From Alphaproteobacteria bacterium (lineage in GTDB: Bacteria; Pseudomonadota; Alphaproteobacteria; Paracaedibacterales; VGCI01): DNA of 64,000 nucleotides. Both the position numbers and the translations under genes were made by a program. Location: the NCBI GenBank assembly GCA_016870095.1, contig VGCI01000001.1, positions 124,001-188,000 of the forward strand, given 5' to 3'. The notes beneath the pieces were generated by a model, which worked only from the letters and a program-made list of their open reading frames with translations, had not been told where the DNA came from and did not search any database. Every line of letters starts with the position of its first letter. Position 1 is the stretch's first letter. Shown here in pieces: positions 8,395 to 18,725 of the stretch.

Positions 8395-9789
8395 TTAAGC
8401 AGCCACACCTTTATCGGCCGCTAGAATGGTATCAATAATTTCCTGAACAACACTATTAAGTATAGTTTCATTATCACCTTGAGCCATGATTCTAATTAGG
8501 GGTTCAGTCCCAGATTTGCGAATCAGGAGGCGGCCATCTCTAAGTTTATGTTCAGCTTTTTCAAGAATTTTGCAGACGTTTGCGTCTTTGAGAGGAGCAA
8601 AATTTGTTGTGCGAATACTTTTTAAAACTTGAGGAACGGGTACAAAAGTTTGCCCCAATTGACTTGCTTTAAATTGCTTCTGGACCAAAACACTTAATGT
8701 TTGTAGAGCTGCAATTAAGCCATCACCGGTTGTTGTGTAATCGCGCAAAATAATATGACCGGATTGTTCTCCCCCCACATTGCATCCGTGAGTCCGCATT
8801 GCTTCTAGAACATAACGGTCACCCACAGCAGTCCTAATAAGCTTTAAATTCTTGCTTTCTAGGTAACGTTCCAGCCCTAAGTTGGACATATGCGTCGCAA
8901 CAATTCCTCCCCCGCGTAAATCATTATCCTCGGCCCAGGACGTAGCGATAAGAGCCAGCAGCTGATCACCATCAATTATCGCGCCGGTCTCATCAACCAT
9001 CATTAACCGATCTGCATCCCCATCTAATGCAATGCCTAAGTCGGCGTTATGAGTTAAAACACTTTCCTGTAAAGCTTGAAGAGATGTAGTGCCACACTGG
9101 TCATTAATATTAGTCCCATCCGGTGAGATGCCAATGGGAATAATCTCGGCTCCCAATTCCCATAATACTTTTGGCGCAACCTTATATGCGGCTCCATGTG
9201 CGCAATCTATAACAATTTTTAAACCATCGAGTCTCATTCCTCGGGGAAACGTTGCTTTAGCAAATTCGATATAACGGCCCGTTGCATCATCAAGTCGATG
9301 TGCCTTGCCGAGGAGGGTTGAATGAGCCAGGGGCATAGATAGTGATTGATTTGGGGAAGAATTTGCTGGATCATTCCATTGTGAAATAGTAGCTTCAATG
9401 TCGGATTCTTCGTTATCAGAAAGTTTGAATCCATCAGGACCAAAAAATTTAATTCCATTATCTATATAGGGATTGTGTGATGCCGAAATCATGACACCCA
9501 AATCAGCCCTTAACGTGCGTGTGAGCATAGCAACAGCTGGTGTTGGTAAGGGGCCCAATAAAATTACATCCATTCCCATGGAAACGAAACCTGCCGTAAG
9601 GGACGACTCTACCATGTAGCCAGATTGACGGGTATCTTTTCCAATAACGACACTATGACGATGATTTCCCCGCGTAAACTTTAGGGTGGCAGCCATGGCA
9701 ATCTTCATAATCATATCTGGCGTAATAGGCCAAACATTTGCCTGGCCACGAACCCCATCCGTTCCAAAGAATTGACGCATATCAGTCAT
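8395..9789 (-). CDS. glmM: Phosphoglucosamine mutase
   Basis: Converts glucosamine-6-phosphate to glucosamine-1-phosphate for peptidoglycan and lipopolysaccharide precursors. FGTDGVRG lies near the N-terminus, the phosphoserine loop is ISASHNP with Ser104, the magnesium loop is DGDADR, GEQSGH is the sugar-binding loop and [10 protein letters not shown] the phosphate-binding loop. The 464-residue length is slightly above the common 445-450. A start at Met4 (9780) is equally possible. It follows ftsH by 17 bp, an arrangement also found in other bacteria. Confidence 0.96.
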   Translation of the reverse strand: MTDMRQFFGTDGVRGQANVWPITPDMIMKIAMAATLKFTRGNHRHSVVIGKDTRQSGYMVESSLTAGFVSMGMDVILLGPLPTPAVAMLTRTLRADLGVMISASHNPYIDNGIKFFGPDGFKLSDNEESDIEATISQWNDPANSSPNQSLSMPLAHSTLLGKAHRLDDATGRYIEFAKATFPRGMRLDGLKIVIDCAHGAAYKVAPKVLWELGAEIIPIGISPDGTNINDQCGTTSLQALQESVLTHNADLGIALDGDADRLMMVDETGAIIDGDQLLALIATSWAEDNDLRGGGIVATHMSNLGLERYLESKNLKLIRTAVGDRYVLEAMRTHGCNVGGEQSGHIILRDYTTTGDGLIAALQTLSVLVQKQFKASQLGQTFVPVPQVLKSIRTTNFAPLKDANVCKILEKAEHKLRDGRLLIRKSGTEPLIRIMAQGDNETILNSVVQEIIDTILAADKGVAA

Positions 9790-9806
9790 ATCTTATTCTG
9801 CTCATT

Positions 9807-11696
9807 TCACGCTTCAACAGATTCTGTTGCGGGTATGCGTGATCGCGTTTTTTTCTTACGCATATTCCCAGAAATAGGGTCTTGGGTCGGGGTAGCACCC
9901 TTTTCCATTAAAGATTTAATTTCTTCTCCGCTCAAAGTTTCAAATTCTAGTAAAGTTTTGGCGAGCAGATGAAGTTTCGTAAGTTTTTGTTTTAGTAATT
10001 TTTGCGTTTCATCAAAACAAGCGTCCAAAATTTTTCTAACTTCCTCATCGACCATTTGGGCAGTCATTTCGGAAAGAGGCTTGGATTGGGTTACAGAGTG
10101 TCCCAGAAAAACTTCTTGCTGCCGTTCGCCGTACATCTGAAATCCTAGACGATCACTTAATCCCCATTCTGTAACCATTCGTCTGGCAATTTCTGTTGCC
10201 ATTCGAATGTCAGAAGAAGCCCCTGTGGTGACTTTGTCATGGCCAAAAATGAGTTCTTCAGCAATGCGACCCCCCATGGAGACCTTTAAATCAGCCAAAA
10301 GTTTGCTACGAGACATAGAAATCCGGTCACCCTCGGGAAGACGCATAACCATTCCCAACGCACGACCTCTTGGAATAATGGTTGCTTTATGGATGGGATC
10401 TGAATCTTTTGTATAAAATGCAACAATAGCATGCCCGGATTCATGGTAGGCTGTAAGGCGTTTCTCGTCTTCCGTCATGACCATGGATCGTCGCTCTGCA
10501 CCCATCATCACTTTATCTTTAGCTTGTTCAAATTCATGCATGCTTACCGCAAGCTTTCCTCTACGAGCAGCAAGGAGGGCAGCTTCATTAACCAAGTTGG
10601 CTAAATCTGCCCCTGAAAAACCAGGTGTGCCCCGGGCAATAACTCTGACATCTACATCTGGAGAGAGCGGGACTTTACGCATGTGAACGCTTAAAATCTT
10701 TTCTCTTCCCGTAATATCGGGGTTGGGAACAACAATTTGACGGTCAAATCGGCCGGGACGTAAAAGAGCAGGATCTAACACGTCCGGACGATTGGTTGCT
10801 GCAACCAAAATGACGCCTTCATTCTCTTCAAAGCCATCCATTTCAACGAGCAATTGATTAAGCGTTTGTTCTCGTTCATCATTTCCACCACCAAGGCCTG
10901 CCCCGCGATGACGACCCACGGCATCAATTTCATCGATAAAGATGATACAAGGCGCGTTCTTCTTGGCTTGCTCAAACATATCCCGTACGCGACTGGCACC
11001 CACACCAACAAACATTTCGACAAAATCTGAGCCTGAAATGCTGAAAAATGGTACGTTTGCTTCACCGGCAATAGCTCTTGCCAAAAGGGTTTTACCAGTT
11101 CCAGGAGGACCTACAAGAAGAACACCTCTTGGAATTTTCCCCCCCAAACGTTGGAATTTTTGGGGATCTTTCAAAAAATCGACAATTTCTTCCAGGTCTT
11201 GTTTAGCTTCATCGATCCCAGCGACATCATCAAAGGTGACTTTTGTTTCATTTTCCGTGCGAAGCCGCGCCCGGGATTTTCCAAAGCCCATGGCTTTATT
11301 GCCGCCCGACTGCAATTGTCGCCAAGAATAAATTATAAATCCAAAAAATAGAATAATTGGTAACCAGGTAATAATCATATGGAATAGAGATGGCATTTCT
11401 TCTTCCGGTGGCCCGGCTTTCACATGAACACCCTTTTCAATTAGTTTTGGAATAAGGGTAGGATCTTGAGGAGCATAAGTTGTAAATGAATGTTCATCCT
11501 TATTTTTACCAGAGATATTGTTGCCCCGAACCATAACCTCTTTTACGCGCCCGTCACTGACGTTTGTCATAAAGTCAGAAAAAGCAATAGGAGGATTGGG
11601 TGCTCGTGCTTGTGAGCCGGATAAAATTTGAAAGACTCCCAATGCGGCAATGGCAATCAAGAGCCAAAAAAATAAATTTCGTGGGGTATTATTCAC
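9807..11696 (-). CDS. ftsH: ATP-dependent zinc metalloprotease FtsH
   Basis: Inner-membrane AAA+ protease that degrades misassembled membrane proteins and regulatory substrates. Two transmembrane helices (about residues 8-25 and 104-124) flank a periplasmic domain. Walker A is GPPGTGKT (196-203), Walker [13 protein letters not shown], then the SRH, and the zinc site HESGH at 418-422. The start is GTG, placed 9 bases after a strong GGGGAGGAG ribosome site. It heads the ftsH-glmM-ogt-serC run. The C-terminal tail is basic, as usual. Confidence 0.97.
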   Translation of the reverse strand: MNNTPRNLFFWLLIAIAALGVFQILSGSQARAPNPPIAFSDFMTNVSDGRVKEVMVRGNNISGKNKDEHSFTTYAPQDPTLIPKLIEKGVHVKAGPPEEEMPSLFHMIITWLPIILFFGFIIYSWRQLQSGGNKAMGFGKSRARLRTENETKVTFDDVAGIDEAKQDLEEIVDFLKDPQKFQRLGGKIPRGVLLVGPPGTGKTLLARAIAGEANVPFFSISGSDFVEMFVGVGASRVRDMFEQAKKNAPCIIFIDEIDAVGRHRGAGLGGGNDEREQTLNQLLVEMDGFEENEGVILVAATNRPDVLDPALLRPGRFDRQIVVPNPDITGREKILSVHMRKVPLSPDVDVRVIARGTPGFSGADLANLVNEAALLAARRGKLAVSMHEFEQAKDKVMMGAERRSMVMTEDEKRLTAYHESGHAIVAFYTKDSDPIHKATIIPRGRALGMVMRLPEGDRISMSRSKLLADLKVSMGGRIAEELIFGHDKVTTGASSDIRMATEIARRMVTEWGLSDRLGFQMYGERQQEVFLGHSVTQSKPLSEMTAQMVDEEVRKILDACFDETQKLLKQKLTKLHLLAKTLLEFETLSGEEIKSLMEKGATPTQDPISGNMRKKKTRSRIPATESVEA

Positions 11697-12003
11697 AAAA
11701 ACATTCTCCTCCCCAGATTTTTATCTAGGAGTATAAGGGCTATATACTATAATTTATAGCATATGCCGCGCTTTTGAGGAACAATAAACTCATTTAAAGA
11801 CGAAAAAATCAACAAGTTGAGAAATAGCCCTCAATTGGCGGGGTAATTTGTACAAGATTAGGCGCTATCCTTGTAAAATTAGGTATTTAATTAAAAACTG
11901 TTTTCAATATAAAATATCTTATTATTTCAATAATTATGTTCATTATAAAAAGACGGGTGTCATTATTCTTGTTTCAATTTATAATCAGAAAGTTGCAAAG
12001 TAG
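11697..12003. other. 307-bp divergent intergenic region
   Basis: AT-rich spacer between divergent ftsH and the secreted-protein gene. It holds the ftsH ribosome site (11709-11716 reverse) and several TATA-like hexamers on the ftsH side (around 11740-11760). I could not pair them with a convincing -35 box. No other gene or strong hairpin is seen. Confidence 0.5.
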
Positions 12004-12978
12004 ATGAAAAAAATAGCATTATTTTTCAATATATTAAGCAGGGCTATTGTTGTCATGTTGGGTTTCATGATGCCCTTATGCGCAAATGACGTGGATACCC
12101 AAGAGATTGAGAAATTTAAGAATCATTATCTTTTTAAAAAATTTATGTCTCGTGCTGAAGTTCGGCTTAATACTCTTCAAAAAGCACATATGCCCCAAGT
12201 TCAAAGCGTCTTTTACCCCTTTGGGGGCGCAGACCTCTTGTATCCGCTTCTCTTATTTCCCGATGCCAAAATTTATGTTCTCGTGGGTTTAGAAACTCTC
12301 GGGGCTCAGTTGTCAGATGAAACAATTCATTCTGCCTTTCAAAAGCTGGATTCCCTGTTACGTCGTAGTTTTTTTGTAACGTCTACAATGGCCAAATCCT
12401 TTAATAAAAATGTAGGTGTCCGTTCTATTTTGGAATTACAAATTAGACTTCTGGGAGGAAAAATTCTGGATGATGCTTCGTTGGTTTCTTCGGATCCAAA
12501 CTGCTTGAACCTCACTTTTGAATGGCAAGGACAAACCAAGACTGTTTATTATTTAAAAAAAGATTTGACCAATAATTTAGATAATTTGTTTGATTTTTTG
12601 ACACAACATAATGTCGTCGATGCCTGTATGTTTAAATCCAGTTCTTATTGCCCGCATCAAAAGTTATTTTCTGATTTAAAAAAGAGAATTCTTTGCCATT
12701 TTTCTTATATTGTTCAAGATGATACTGGCATACCTTTGAAGAATCTGACTGATTTTGATGTTGAAATTTTGGGGCGATATACATCTCCTTATGGAGTTGA
12801 ATTTTCTGGTTTTCAACAAAATGATCTCAAGGAGATGTATGCCGAAAGAAAAAATATCCCGCCCTTAAATTTTTGTTTCGGCTATGGTTGTGGTCGGGTT
12901 CAAGCCAACTTATTGGTTGCACATCGCAAAGCATCGAATAGTGCTAACATTATGACACAAGAAGGCAAAAACGAATGA
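12004..12978 (+). CDS. Secreted protein of unknown function
   Basis: A 324-residue protein with an N-terminal signal peptide (basic MKK, hydrophobic to about residue 26, Ala-Asn after a Cys). The mature part includes YPFGGADLLYPLLLFP and YVLVGLETLG (about residues 71-100), a pattern I recall from uncharacterised exported proteins with a YPFxGxDxLY motif. A later run has several Cys (CMFKSSSYCPH). No catalytic motif is recognised. Its last codons overlap the next lipoprotein gene by 4 bp, so the two are probably co-expressed in the periplasm. Confidence 0.7.
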   Translation: MKKIALFFNILSRAIVVMLGFMMPLCANDVDTQEIEKFKNHYLFKKFMSRAEVRLNTLQKAHMPQVQSVFYPFGGADLLYPLLLFPDAKIYVLVGLETLGAQLSDETIHSAFQKLDSLLRRSFFVTSTMAKSFNKNVGVRSILELQIRLLGGKILDDASLVSSDPNCLNLTFEWQGQTKTVYYLKKDLTNNLDNLFDFLTQHNVVDACMFKSSSYCPHQKLFSDLKKRILCHFSYIVQDDTGIPLKNLTDFDVEILGRYTSPYGVEFSGFQQNDLKEMYAERKNIPPLNFCFGYGCGRVQANLLVAHRKASNSANIMTQEGKNE

Positions 12979-13622
12979 ACGCCTCTTTAAAACAAGTGAT
13001 TATTTATGGAACATTCCTGACTGCAATCGTTGGATGCGGCCAGAACAAAACACAACCTGCGACTCTGGGAGCAAATTCCTCTTCCCATACATGGATTTAT
13101 CTAGGGGGACTTACACAAGAAATGGACTCTCCTGAAGAAACCCGTAATAAAAAAATACTTGATCAGATTGGAAAGAAATTAAATATAAAAATATTAGCTA
13201 TTCCTTATTTTGATCGGTGTGAAAAGGCCAACTATAAGTTATGCTGGCTTCACTATACCCACGCACAAACCCTTGAAACCTATGACAAGATTTTAAAGGT
13301 TGTGGAAGGAGAGAAAATTTCTGGCTTTATTGGGTTTTCTAATGGAGGATTTTTTCTCAATCAACTTGCGCAACTTAGGGACTTAAAACACCCCATAATT
13401 TCAATAGGGGCTGCGGGAACGCTTGGTTCTCCCTCTTGTGCGAATACCTTGACGATGATTGTTGGAAAGTCAGAGGTTATATACCCCGTTGCAAAAAAGT
13501 TTTTTGAGGATGGGAAAAACTCATCTCTATCTCTAACGTTTATATCCCACGAAGGGGGACATATTTTCCCCCCTCAGACTGTAGAAGTTGCCTTAACGCA
13601 ATATGCAAAGTCTAAATTGTAG
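12975..13622 (+). CDS. Putative lipoprotein with alpha/beta-hydrolase-like fold
   Basis: A 215-residue protein with a lipobox (I-V-G-Cys21), so probably lipid-anchored. GFSNGG places a nucleophile-elbow Ser at residue 122, and a late SHEGGH segment offers His192 or His196 as the catalytic His, which together suggest a small serine esterase or hydrolase. The acidic residue was not identified. It overlaps the preceding secreted-protein gene by 4 bp. The hydrolase call is inference from these motifs only. Confidence 0.6.
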   Translation: MNASLKQVIIYGTFLTAIVGCGQNKTQPATLGANSSSHTWIYLGGLTQEMDSPEETRNKKILDQIGKKLNIKILAIPYFDRCEKANYKLCWLHYTHAQTLETYDKILKVVEGEKISGFIGFSNGGFFLNQLAQLRDLKHPIISIGAAGTLGSPSCANTLTMIVGKSEVIYPVAKKFFEDGKNSSLSLTFISHEGGHIFPPQTVEVALTQYAKSKL

Positions 13623-13925
13623 GACTCCTGAGCATCCTCGATGCAAATGATAACGTATATAATGATTTTCCATAGGGCTCGTTTGTTAGAAGTGTCTTAA
13701 ATTAGGGGGGGGAAAGAAACTGAACTTTCTTCCCTTTTACTCGTATTCTTTTACCACAACACACAGGAAAGCCAAGAAGGATGGATTCTTTCCTTTCCTA
13801 TTGAGCGAAAGGTATTTAAATATTAGCATTAAAAGTTGATAAATGACTTGACCCTCGTATCTAACTCAACTAGTTTTGTTCATGAACATAACAGATCAGA
13901 TTTAATCTGCAGGATACCCAATTCT
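13623..13925. other. 303-bp intergenic region before the polysaccharide cluster
   Basis: Contains an imperfect hairpin, AGGAAAG (13765-13771) with CTTTCCT (13788-13794), and a possible promoter TTGAGC (13801-13806), 17 bp, TAGCAT (13824-13829) ahead of the MarR-like regulator. The coding frame of the regulator is open back to a TTG at 13836. Nothing else is recognised. Confidence 0.35.
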
Positions 13926-14522
13926 ATGGCAGCATTTCAAGATACGCGGGAACATACGGAACAAAAGGTTATGGTACATCTTTTGACTGAGATTGAGCGT
14001 AATCCTTCATTCACCCAACGGAGCCTTGCATCAGAACTGGGAATTGCTTTGGGATTAATGAACCAGTATTTAAAGAGTTGTGTCACAAAGGGTTGGGTTC
14101 GAGCATCCCAAGTTTCTCCCCGTCGTATTACTTATTTTCTAACTCCCGATGGATTCAAAGAAAAAAGCCATATGGTAACAAGTTATTTGGCAAGATCCTT
14201 AACATTCTTTCGCGATGCCCGGGCACAATGTGACACCCTTTTTGATGTCTGCTTACAAAAGGGGTGGACAAAAATTGCTTTTGTTGGCGAAGGGGATCTT
14301 GCGGATATCGCTCAACTTGTCGCTCAAGGCCTTAGCCTGCATGTTAAAGTTGTTTTGCCGACAGAGAATTTAAAGGCTTATGATGCCGTTTTGGTGACCG
14401 ATGTTATCAATCCGCAAGCAACATACGATTTCATTCGAGGCCAAGTTGATTCAGATCGTCTTCTCACTTTAGATTTGCTTCATATATCGAGAGATTCAAA
14501 GATGCAGAAGGGGGTAGCATGA
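13926..14522 (+). CDS. EPS-associated MarR-like winged-helix regulator
   Basis: A 198-residue protein beginning with a winged helix (about residues 10-80): FTQRSLASELGIALGLMNQYLKS as helix-turn-helix, and RRITYFLTPDGFKEKS as wing and following helix. This matches the small MarR-family regulators found at the head of exopolysaccharide clusters (TIGR04176 type). A C-terminal domain of about 90 residues follows, with hydrophobic strands (KIAFVGEGD, DAVLVTDV), which is longer than the usual 110-residue member. The ATG at 13926 follows AGGA; a TTG at 13836 would add 30 residues. It overlaps the RfaH-like gene by 4 bp. Confidence 0.75.
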   Translation: MAAFQDTREHTEQKVMVHLLTEIERNPSFTQRSLASELGIALGLMNQYLKSCVTKGWVRASQVSPRRITYFLTPDGFKEKSHMVTSYLARSLTFFRDARAQCDTLFDVCLQKGWTKIAFVGEGDLADIAQLVAQGLSLHVKVVLPTENLKAYDAVLVTDVINPQATYDFIRGQVDSDRLLTLDLLHISRDSKMQKGVA

Positions 14523-15019
14523 AACAGTGGTTTGTTGTGCATACGCAGCCTGCTAAAGAATCTGTTGCTCAAAAACATTTGATGGAACAAGGGTTTGATG
14601 CTTATTTGCCGAAATTTAAAAAAACCCGTCGCCATGCTCGAAAAGTTGAAGAAATTATGGCGCCCCTTTTCCCCCGTTATGTTTTTGTTGGAATTGATTT
14701 GGAAGTGGATCAATGGCGTAGTGTTCAGGGGACGCGAGGTGTTTCCTATCTTTTGTTGGCTAACAATCAACCCGCGATTGTTCCTTGTGAAATCATCCAA
14801 TCGTTGAAAGGTCAGGAAAATGATGACGGCCTCGTGGCCATCAACGACATGATTTTCTTCACAAAAGGGGATAAAGTTCGTGTTTTAGATGGGGCGTTTA
14901 AGGATTGTGTCGCGGTTTTTGAAAAAATGGATGATAAGGAGCGTGTTCAGCTTCTCCTCTCTTGCTTGGGGCGTGAAGTAAATGTTTCGCTGCCCGCGTA
15001 TGCGGTAGAGGCGGCCTAG
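14519..15019 (+). CDS. NusG/RfaH-family transcription antiterminator
   Basis: A 166-residue NusG paralogue. The NGN domain starts WFVVHTQPAKE, with the second-half signature PLFPRYVFVGID (about residues 50-61). The C-terminal KOW domain has TKGDKVRVLDGAFKD (about 113-127). RfaH-type proteins are recruited to RNA polymerase at long surface-polysaccharide operons and suppress termination. It overlaps the regulator by 4 bp and sits directly before a 28-kb one-strand cluster, so it is likely the cluster's dedicated elongation factor. Assignment to RfaH rather than general NusG rests on length and position. Confidence 0.88.
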   Translation: MKQWFVVHTQPAKESVAQKHLMEQGFDAYLPKFKKTRRHARKVEEIMAPLFPRYVFVGIDLEVDQWRSVQGTRGVSYLLLANNQPAIVPCEIIQSLKGQENDDGLVAINDMIFFTKGDKVRVLDGAFKDCVAVFEKMDDKERVQLLLSCLGREVNVSLPAYAVEAA

Positions 15020-15159
15020 GAGCGCAAAAGCTAAAAACGGCTAAAGCATAAAAAATGAAGTAATTCTTGATTTTCAGTAATGCAGCCGGTTAAATACAAT
15101 ATTTGCAAGTCTCGGTGTCTTTCACCCGGACTGCGGCAGCAATGGGAAAGTGTTAAATT
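15020..15159 (+). promoter_or_regulatory. Leader between antiterminator and flippase genes
   Basis: A 140-bp stretch with features expected of a regulated leader. An imperfect hairpin spans 15108-15132 (AGTC/GACT and GGTG/CACC, 5-nt loop). A possible promoter is TTGATT (15068-15073) about 18 bp before TAAATA. GCGGTAG (15002-15008), the core of the E. coli ops recruitment element, occurs just before it inside the antiterminator's last codons. None is proven. Confidence 0.3.
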
Positions 15160-16968
15160 TTGTCAAATTCTTCTATTGGTTCAGCAATCAACAAACTCTT
15201 TTCCCTTCTCACTTATAGAGAGAAAATGAAGTGGGTAGGAATTGTCGGGTTTGCTTTGTGCACATCTATGTTTGAAGTTGCGACAGCCTCCATTGTCGTC
15301 ATTTTTGCACAAATTCTCAATCAGCCTGAACTTGGCCAAAAATATATGTCAATGATTGGAGTTCAAGGAACCGTGTCGCCTGGGCGAACAATATTTTATG
15401 TCGCTATAGCATTTGGCTTGGTTTATTTAATTAAAAATCTCATAGCTACCTTAGAAGTTTTTTATCAAAGTTTCACAATCCAAAAATTGAGTTATCGATT
15501 TAAGAATAAACTTTTATATCGCTTTGCAGAAACTGATTATAATTTTCATTTGACTCGCAATTCTTCTTATGGATTATCGGTTATAACAGGTGATGCAGAA
15601 ATGGCTTTTACAGGAGGTATGGTAAATTTATCCAGTACTCTTTCTGAAAGTATTGTTTTTATATTTCTAATATTAACAGTTATTTACCTCAATCCGTCGT
15701 TGGCAATATTTATCTTTAGTATTAGCGTTTGCATTGCCTTGATTGTAACCAAATATTTATTTCCTCTTTTTTATCGATGGGGTCAAAAAATTCAAGAAAC
15801 GTCATTACTTGCGCATCAAAATCTGACTCAATTTTTTCATGGTTTTAAGGAATTACTTTTATTTGGTAAAAAAGAAGCCTTTGTTGAAGCATATCAAATA
15901 CATTCTCGCCGCAAATCAAAACTTCATGCGATCCAAACAGCAACAAACGCATTGCCCCGTATGGCAATTGAAATTTTATTCGTTGGTCTTTTTGTCGCTG
16001 TAATTACCTATTTATGCGTAGAAAAAGATACTCCACAGCAAATGATAGGGATTCTAGGGGGATATTTATATGTTGGATTTCGGTTAATGCCGGGCTTGAA
16101 TCGGGTTATTAATCAGTTAAATGGTTTCAAGCTGATTATACCAAGTATTGAGCGCGTTCATCGTGAATATACCGGTGAGAATAGCCGGACCAGTTATGTC
16201 GATATTCCAGGCCTTACCTTTAAAAAAGATATATCTCTCACCAATGTGTCCTTTCAGTATCTCAATACCCAAAAAAAAGTTATTCAAGATATTAATCTGG
16301 TTATTGCAAAGGGCGAGTGCATCGGCATTATTGGAGAAACTGGGTCTGGCAAATCAACATTGGTTGATATGCTTTTAGGGCTGTTAAGGCCCGTATCAGG
16401 TGAAATTTTAATTGATGGAAAATATCCCGTTAATTCTCAGCAATGGCATAAGTTACTTGGATACGTTCCTCAAACCATTTACTTAACCGACGATACTATT
16501 GAAGCAAATATTGCATTTGGCGAACAGGCAGAATCTATAGATACAATTCGTCTTAATAAAGCCATTGATGATGCTCAGCTGCGATCTTTCATAAACAAAT
16601 TACCAGATGGCTCCAAAACAATTGTTGGGGAGAGGGGAATTCGTCTTTCAGGAGGTGAGCGCCAAAGAATATCTATTGCTCGTGCTCTTTATCGTCAGCC
16701 TGAAGTTTTGATATTTGATGAAGCTACTTCCGCGCTTGATAATGATACAGAAGAAAGATTAATGAAAACCATATATGAAGTGAGTCAAGAGAGAACAGTA
16801 ATTATGATTGCTCATAGACTCTCAACTCTAAAAAACTGTCATAGAATTATCATAATGGATGCCGGAAAAGTAGAGGAGGAGATTAATGGTAAAATGGCGA
16901 TTCAAAGGTATGTGAGTTCCTCCAATGTTGAGAAAATAAGTGCCCAACCGATAAGAGATGTTTCTTAA
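15160..16968 (+). CDS. ABC transporter, permease-ATPase fusion (PglK-like flippase)
   Basis: A 602-residue half-transporter with an N-terminal six-helix membrane domain (about residues 20-310) and a C-terminal ATPase. Walker A GETGSGKST is near residues 391-399, the signature is LSGGERQR, Walker B VLIFDEATSALD and the H-loop MIAHRLS. The domain order and the location at the head of a sugar cluster suggest a lipid-linked oligosaccharide flippase of the PglK/MsbA type. The start is TTG preceded by GGGAAAG; the next Met is residue 23, inside the usual N-terminal region, so TTG is preferred. Confidence 0.85.
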   Translation: MSNSSIGSAINKLFSLLTYREKMKWVGIVGFALCTSMFEVATASIVVIFAQILNQPELGQKYMSMIGVQGTVSPGRTIFYVAIAFGLVYLIKNLIATLEVFYQSFTIQKLSYRFKNKLLYRFAETDYNFHLTRNSSYGLSVITGDAEMAFTGGMVNLSSTLSESIVFIFLILTVIYLNPSLAIFIFSISVCIALIVTKYLFPLFYRWGQKIQETSLLAHQNLTQFFHGFKELLLFGKKEAFVEAYQIHSRRKSKLHAIQTATNALPRMAIEILFVGLFVAVITYLCVEKDTPQQMIGILGGYLYVGFRLMPGLNRVINQLNGFKLIIPSIERVHREYTGENSRTSYVDIPGLTFKKDISLTNVSFQYLNTQKKVIQDINLVIAKGECIGIIGETGSGKSTLVDMLLGLLRPVSGEILIDGKYPVNSQQWHKLLGYVPQTIYLTDDTIEANIAFGEQAESIDTIRLNKAIDDAQLRSFINKLPDGSKTIVGERGIRLSGGERQRISIARALYRQPEVLIFDEATSALDNDTEERLMKTIYEVSQERTVIMIAHRLSTLKNCHRIIIMDAGKVEEEINGKMAIQRYVSSSNVEKISAQPIRDVS

Positions 16969-17064
16969 AAACAATCAAGTTCAATCTTTAGAAAAAAGGG
17001 CCCATCAATCTGCTGGTCACATTGATATTTTACGAGAGTAAAAAAGAGCATTGCTTTACCCATT

Positions 17065-17721
17065 ATGACTATTAACATATTTATACAAGCGCGGATGTCT
17101 TCGAAAAGATTTCCCGGAAAAATTTTGGCCCCTTTTAAAGGACGACCTATAATTTTTCATTTGATTAAAGCTGCTCAAGCTGTTTCTTTAGTTCAAAAGG
17201 TCGTAGTACTGACCAGTGAGCATGAATCAGACGATCCCCTGGCGTCTTACTTAAATTATTTAAGCATTCCTCATTTTCGAGGAGATCTAGATAATGTTTT
17301 TCAACGATTCCAGGATGCCTTAATTCAATTTCCTTGCGACAAATTTATACGTTTATGTGCGGACAGCCCCCTTATGGAACCTGATTTAATTCAAAAAGTA
17401 ATTGAGCTGTCTTGCGATGTTGCTGACATTACTACTAATGTACATACAAGAACTTTCCCCAAGGGACTAAGTGTGGAAGTTATCAAATCAGAAACATTTT
17501 CAAATATTAATTTGAATGAAGTTGACGTCGAAGGAAAAGAGCATATTACCGCTCATTTCTATAAAAACCCTCAAAAATATAAAATTAAATCTGTTATCTC
17601 TTCCCAAGACTATCAACAAGAAAATTTTTGTATAGATGAAATAAATGACATGGAAAGGCTAACTTTACGAGGTGAAAGTTATATTTTTAATCCGGATAAA
17701 ATATCTGCGAGAATGATTTAA
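17065..17721 (+). CDS. SpsF-like cytidylyltransferase family protein
   Basis: A 218-residue nucleotidyltransferase-fold protein. The N-terminal NTP-binding signature is ARMSSKRFPGK, with a metal-site CADSPLMEP segment near residue 107. SpsF-type proteins are related to CMP-sugar synthetases and usually lie beside NeuB-like genes, as here (23189). A likely role is CMP activation of the ulosonic acid made in this module; this is inference. It overlaps the next gene by 1 bp (TAATG). No promoter is evident in the 96 bp upstream. Confidence 0.8.
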   Translation: MTINIFIQARMSSKRFPGKILAPFKGRPIIFHLIKAAQAVSLVQKVVVLTSEHESDDPLASYLNYLSIPHFRGDLDNVFQRFQDALIQFPCDKFIRLCADSPLMEPDLIQKVIELSCDVADITTNVHTRTFPKGLSVEVIKSETFSNINLNEVDVEGKEHITAHFYKNPQKYKIKSVISSQDYQQENFCIDEINDMERLTLRGESYIFNPDKISARMI

Positions 17722-18725
17722 TGTCAACTATAATAAATTCTGGTGTTATTGGTTTGGGGGTTGGAGAGCAACATGCCCTAACTCTTGCTAGGCACCCACT
17801 CTCCAATCTTAAATATATTTGTGATATTGATGAAGACCGTGCGAAGAAATTTAAAAGCATTCACCAACTTAAGTGCGGACTCACGACTTTCGAATCAATG
17901 GTGGTAGATAAAAATGTTGATTTAATTTCAATTGCTTCTTTTGATGCTGACCATTATCAGCAAGTTATGAGTTGCTTAAAAAATGACAAACATGTTTTTG
18001 TTGAAAAGCCGCTGTGTCAGAGTTTGGAGCAGCTTAATTCTATCATAACGCTCTGGAATAAGAAGAAACTTGGTCTTTCTTCCAACCTTATCTTAAGATG
18101 TTCGCCCCTTTTTATGTGGTTGTTAAAGGTAATCGAGTCCGGGGCTCTAGGGGACATATATTCCTTTGATGGCGATTACTTGTATGGTCGAGTCCACAAA
18201 ATTACTGAAGGATGGCGAGCGAGAACTGAAAATTATTCTGTCATGGAGGGTGGTGGCATTCACTTGATTGATTTGATGATCTTGTTAAGCGGGCAAAAAC
18301 CCGTAAAAGTACAGTCAATTGCTAATAAAATCGTGACAGCCAATACGCCCTTTCGGTACCAGGACTTTCATGCGAGCACTTTCCACTTTGAGAGTGGGCT
18401 TGTGGGTCGAATTACAGCCAACTTTGGTTGTGTTCACCGTCATCAGCATGTGGTTCGTCTATTTGGAACCAAGGGAACTTTTATTTACGATGATATGGGG
18501 CCGCGTATCCATTGGAAGCGCGATGAAGAAAGCAAATCAGAATCCATTGATATTCAAGCTAAGCCGGAGAATAAAGGAGCCCTCATTCCGGAATTTCTTG
18601 AATCTATCCTGGCGGGAACAGCCGATAGTTATGCACGAAGAGAATTCGATTTAATGTCAATTGTTCTGGCAGCAGAAACGGCTCTTCGATATGAGAAACC
18701 TATAACAATAGAGTATGTAACTTGA
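17721..18725 (+). CDS. Gfo/Idh/MocA family oxidoreductase
   Basis: A 334-residue NAD(P)-dependent sugar oxidoreductase. The N-terminal Rossmann fold has GVIGLGVGE (residues 8-16), DIDEDRA and the family motif VEKPL near residue 94. The C-terminal domain contains GGGIHLIDL and a substrate-side RTENYSVMEGG. Such enzymes oxidise or reduce nucleotide sugars in amino-sugar synthesis; the following gene is a sugar aminotransferase, so it may supply the keto sugar. The two genes overlap by 4 bp. Confidence 0.85.
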   Translation: MSTIINSGVIGLGVGEQHALTLARHPLSNLKYICDIDEDRAKKFKSIHQLKCGLTTFESMVVDKNVDLISIASFDADHYQQVMSCLKNDKHVFVEKPLCQSLEQLNSIITLWNKKKLGLSSNLILRCSPLFMWLLKVIESGALGDIYSFDGDYLYGRVHKITEGWRARTENYSVMEGGGIHLIDLMILLSGQKPVKVQSIANKIVTANTPFRYQDFHASTFHFESGLVGRITANFGCVHRHQHVVRLFGTKGTFIYDDMGPRIHWKRDEESKSESIDIQAKPENKGALIPEFLESILAGTADSYARREFDLMSIVLAAETALRYEKPITIEYVT

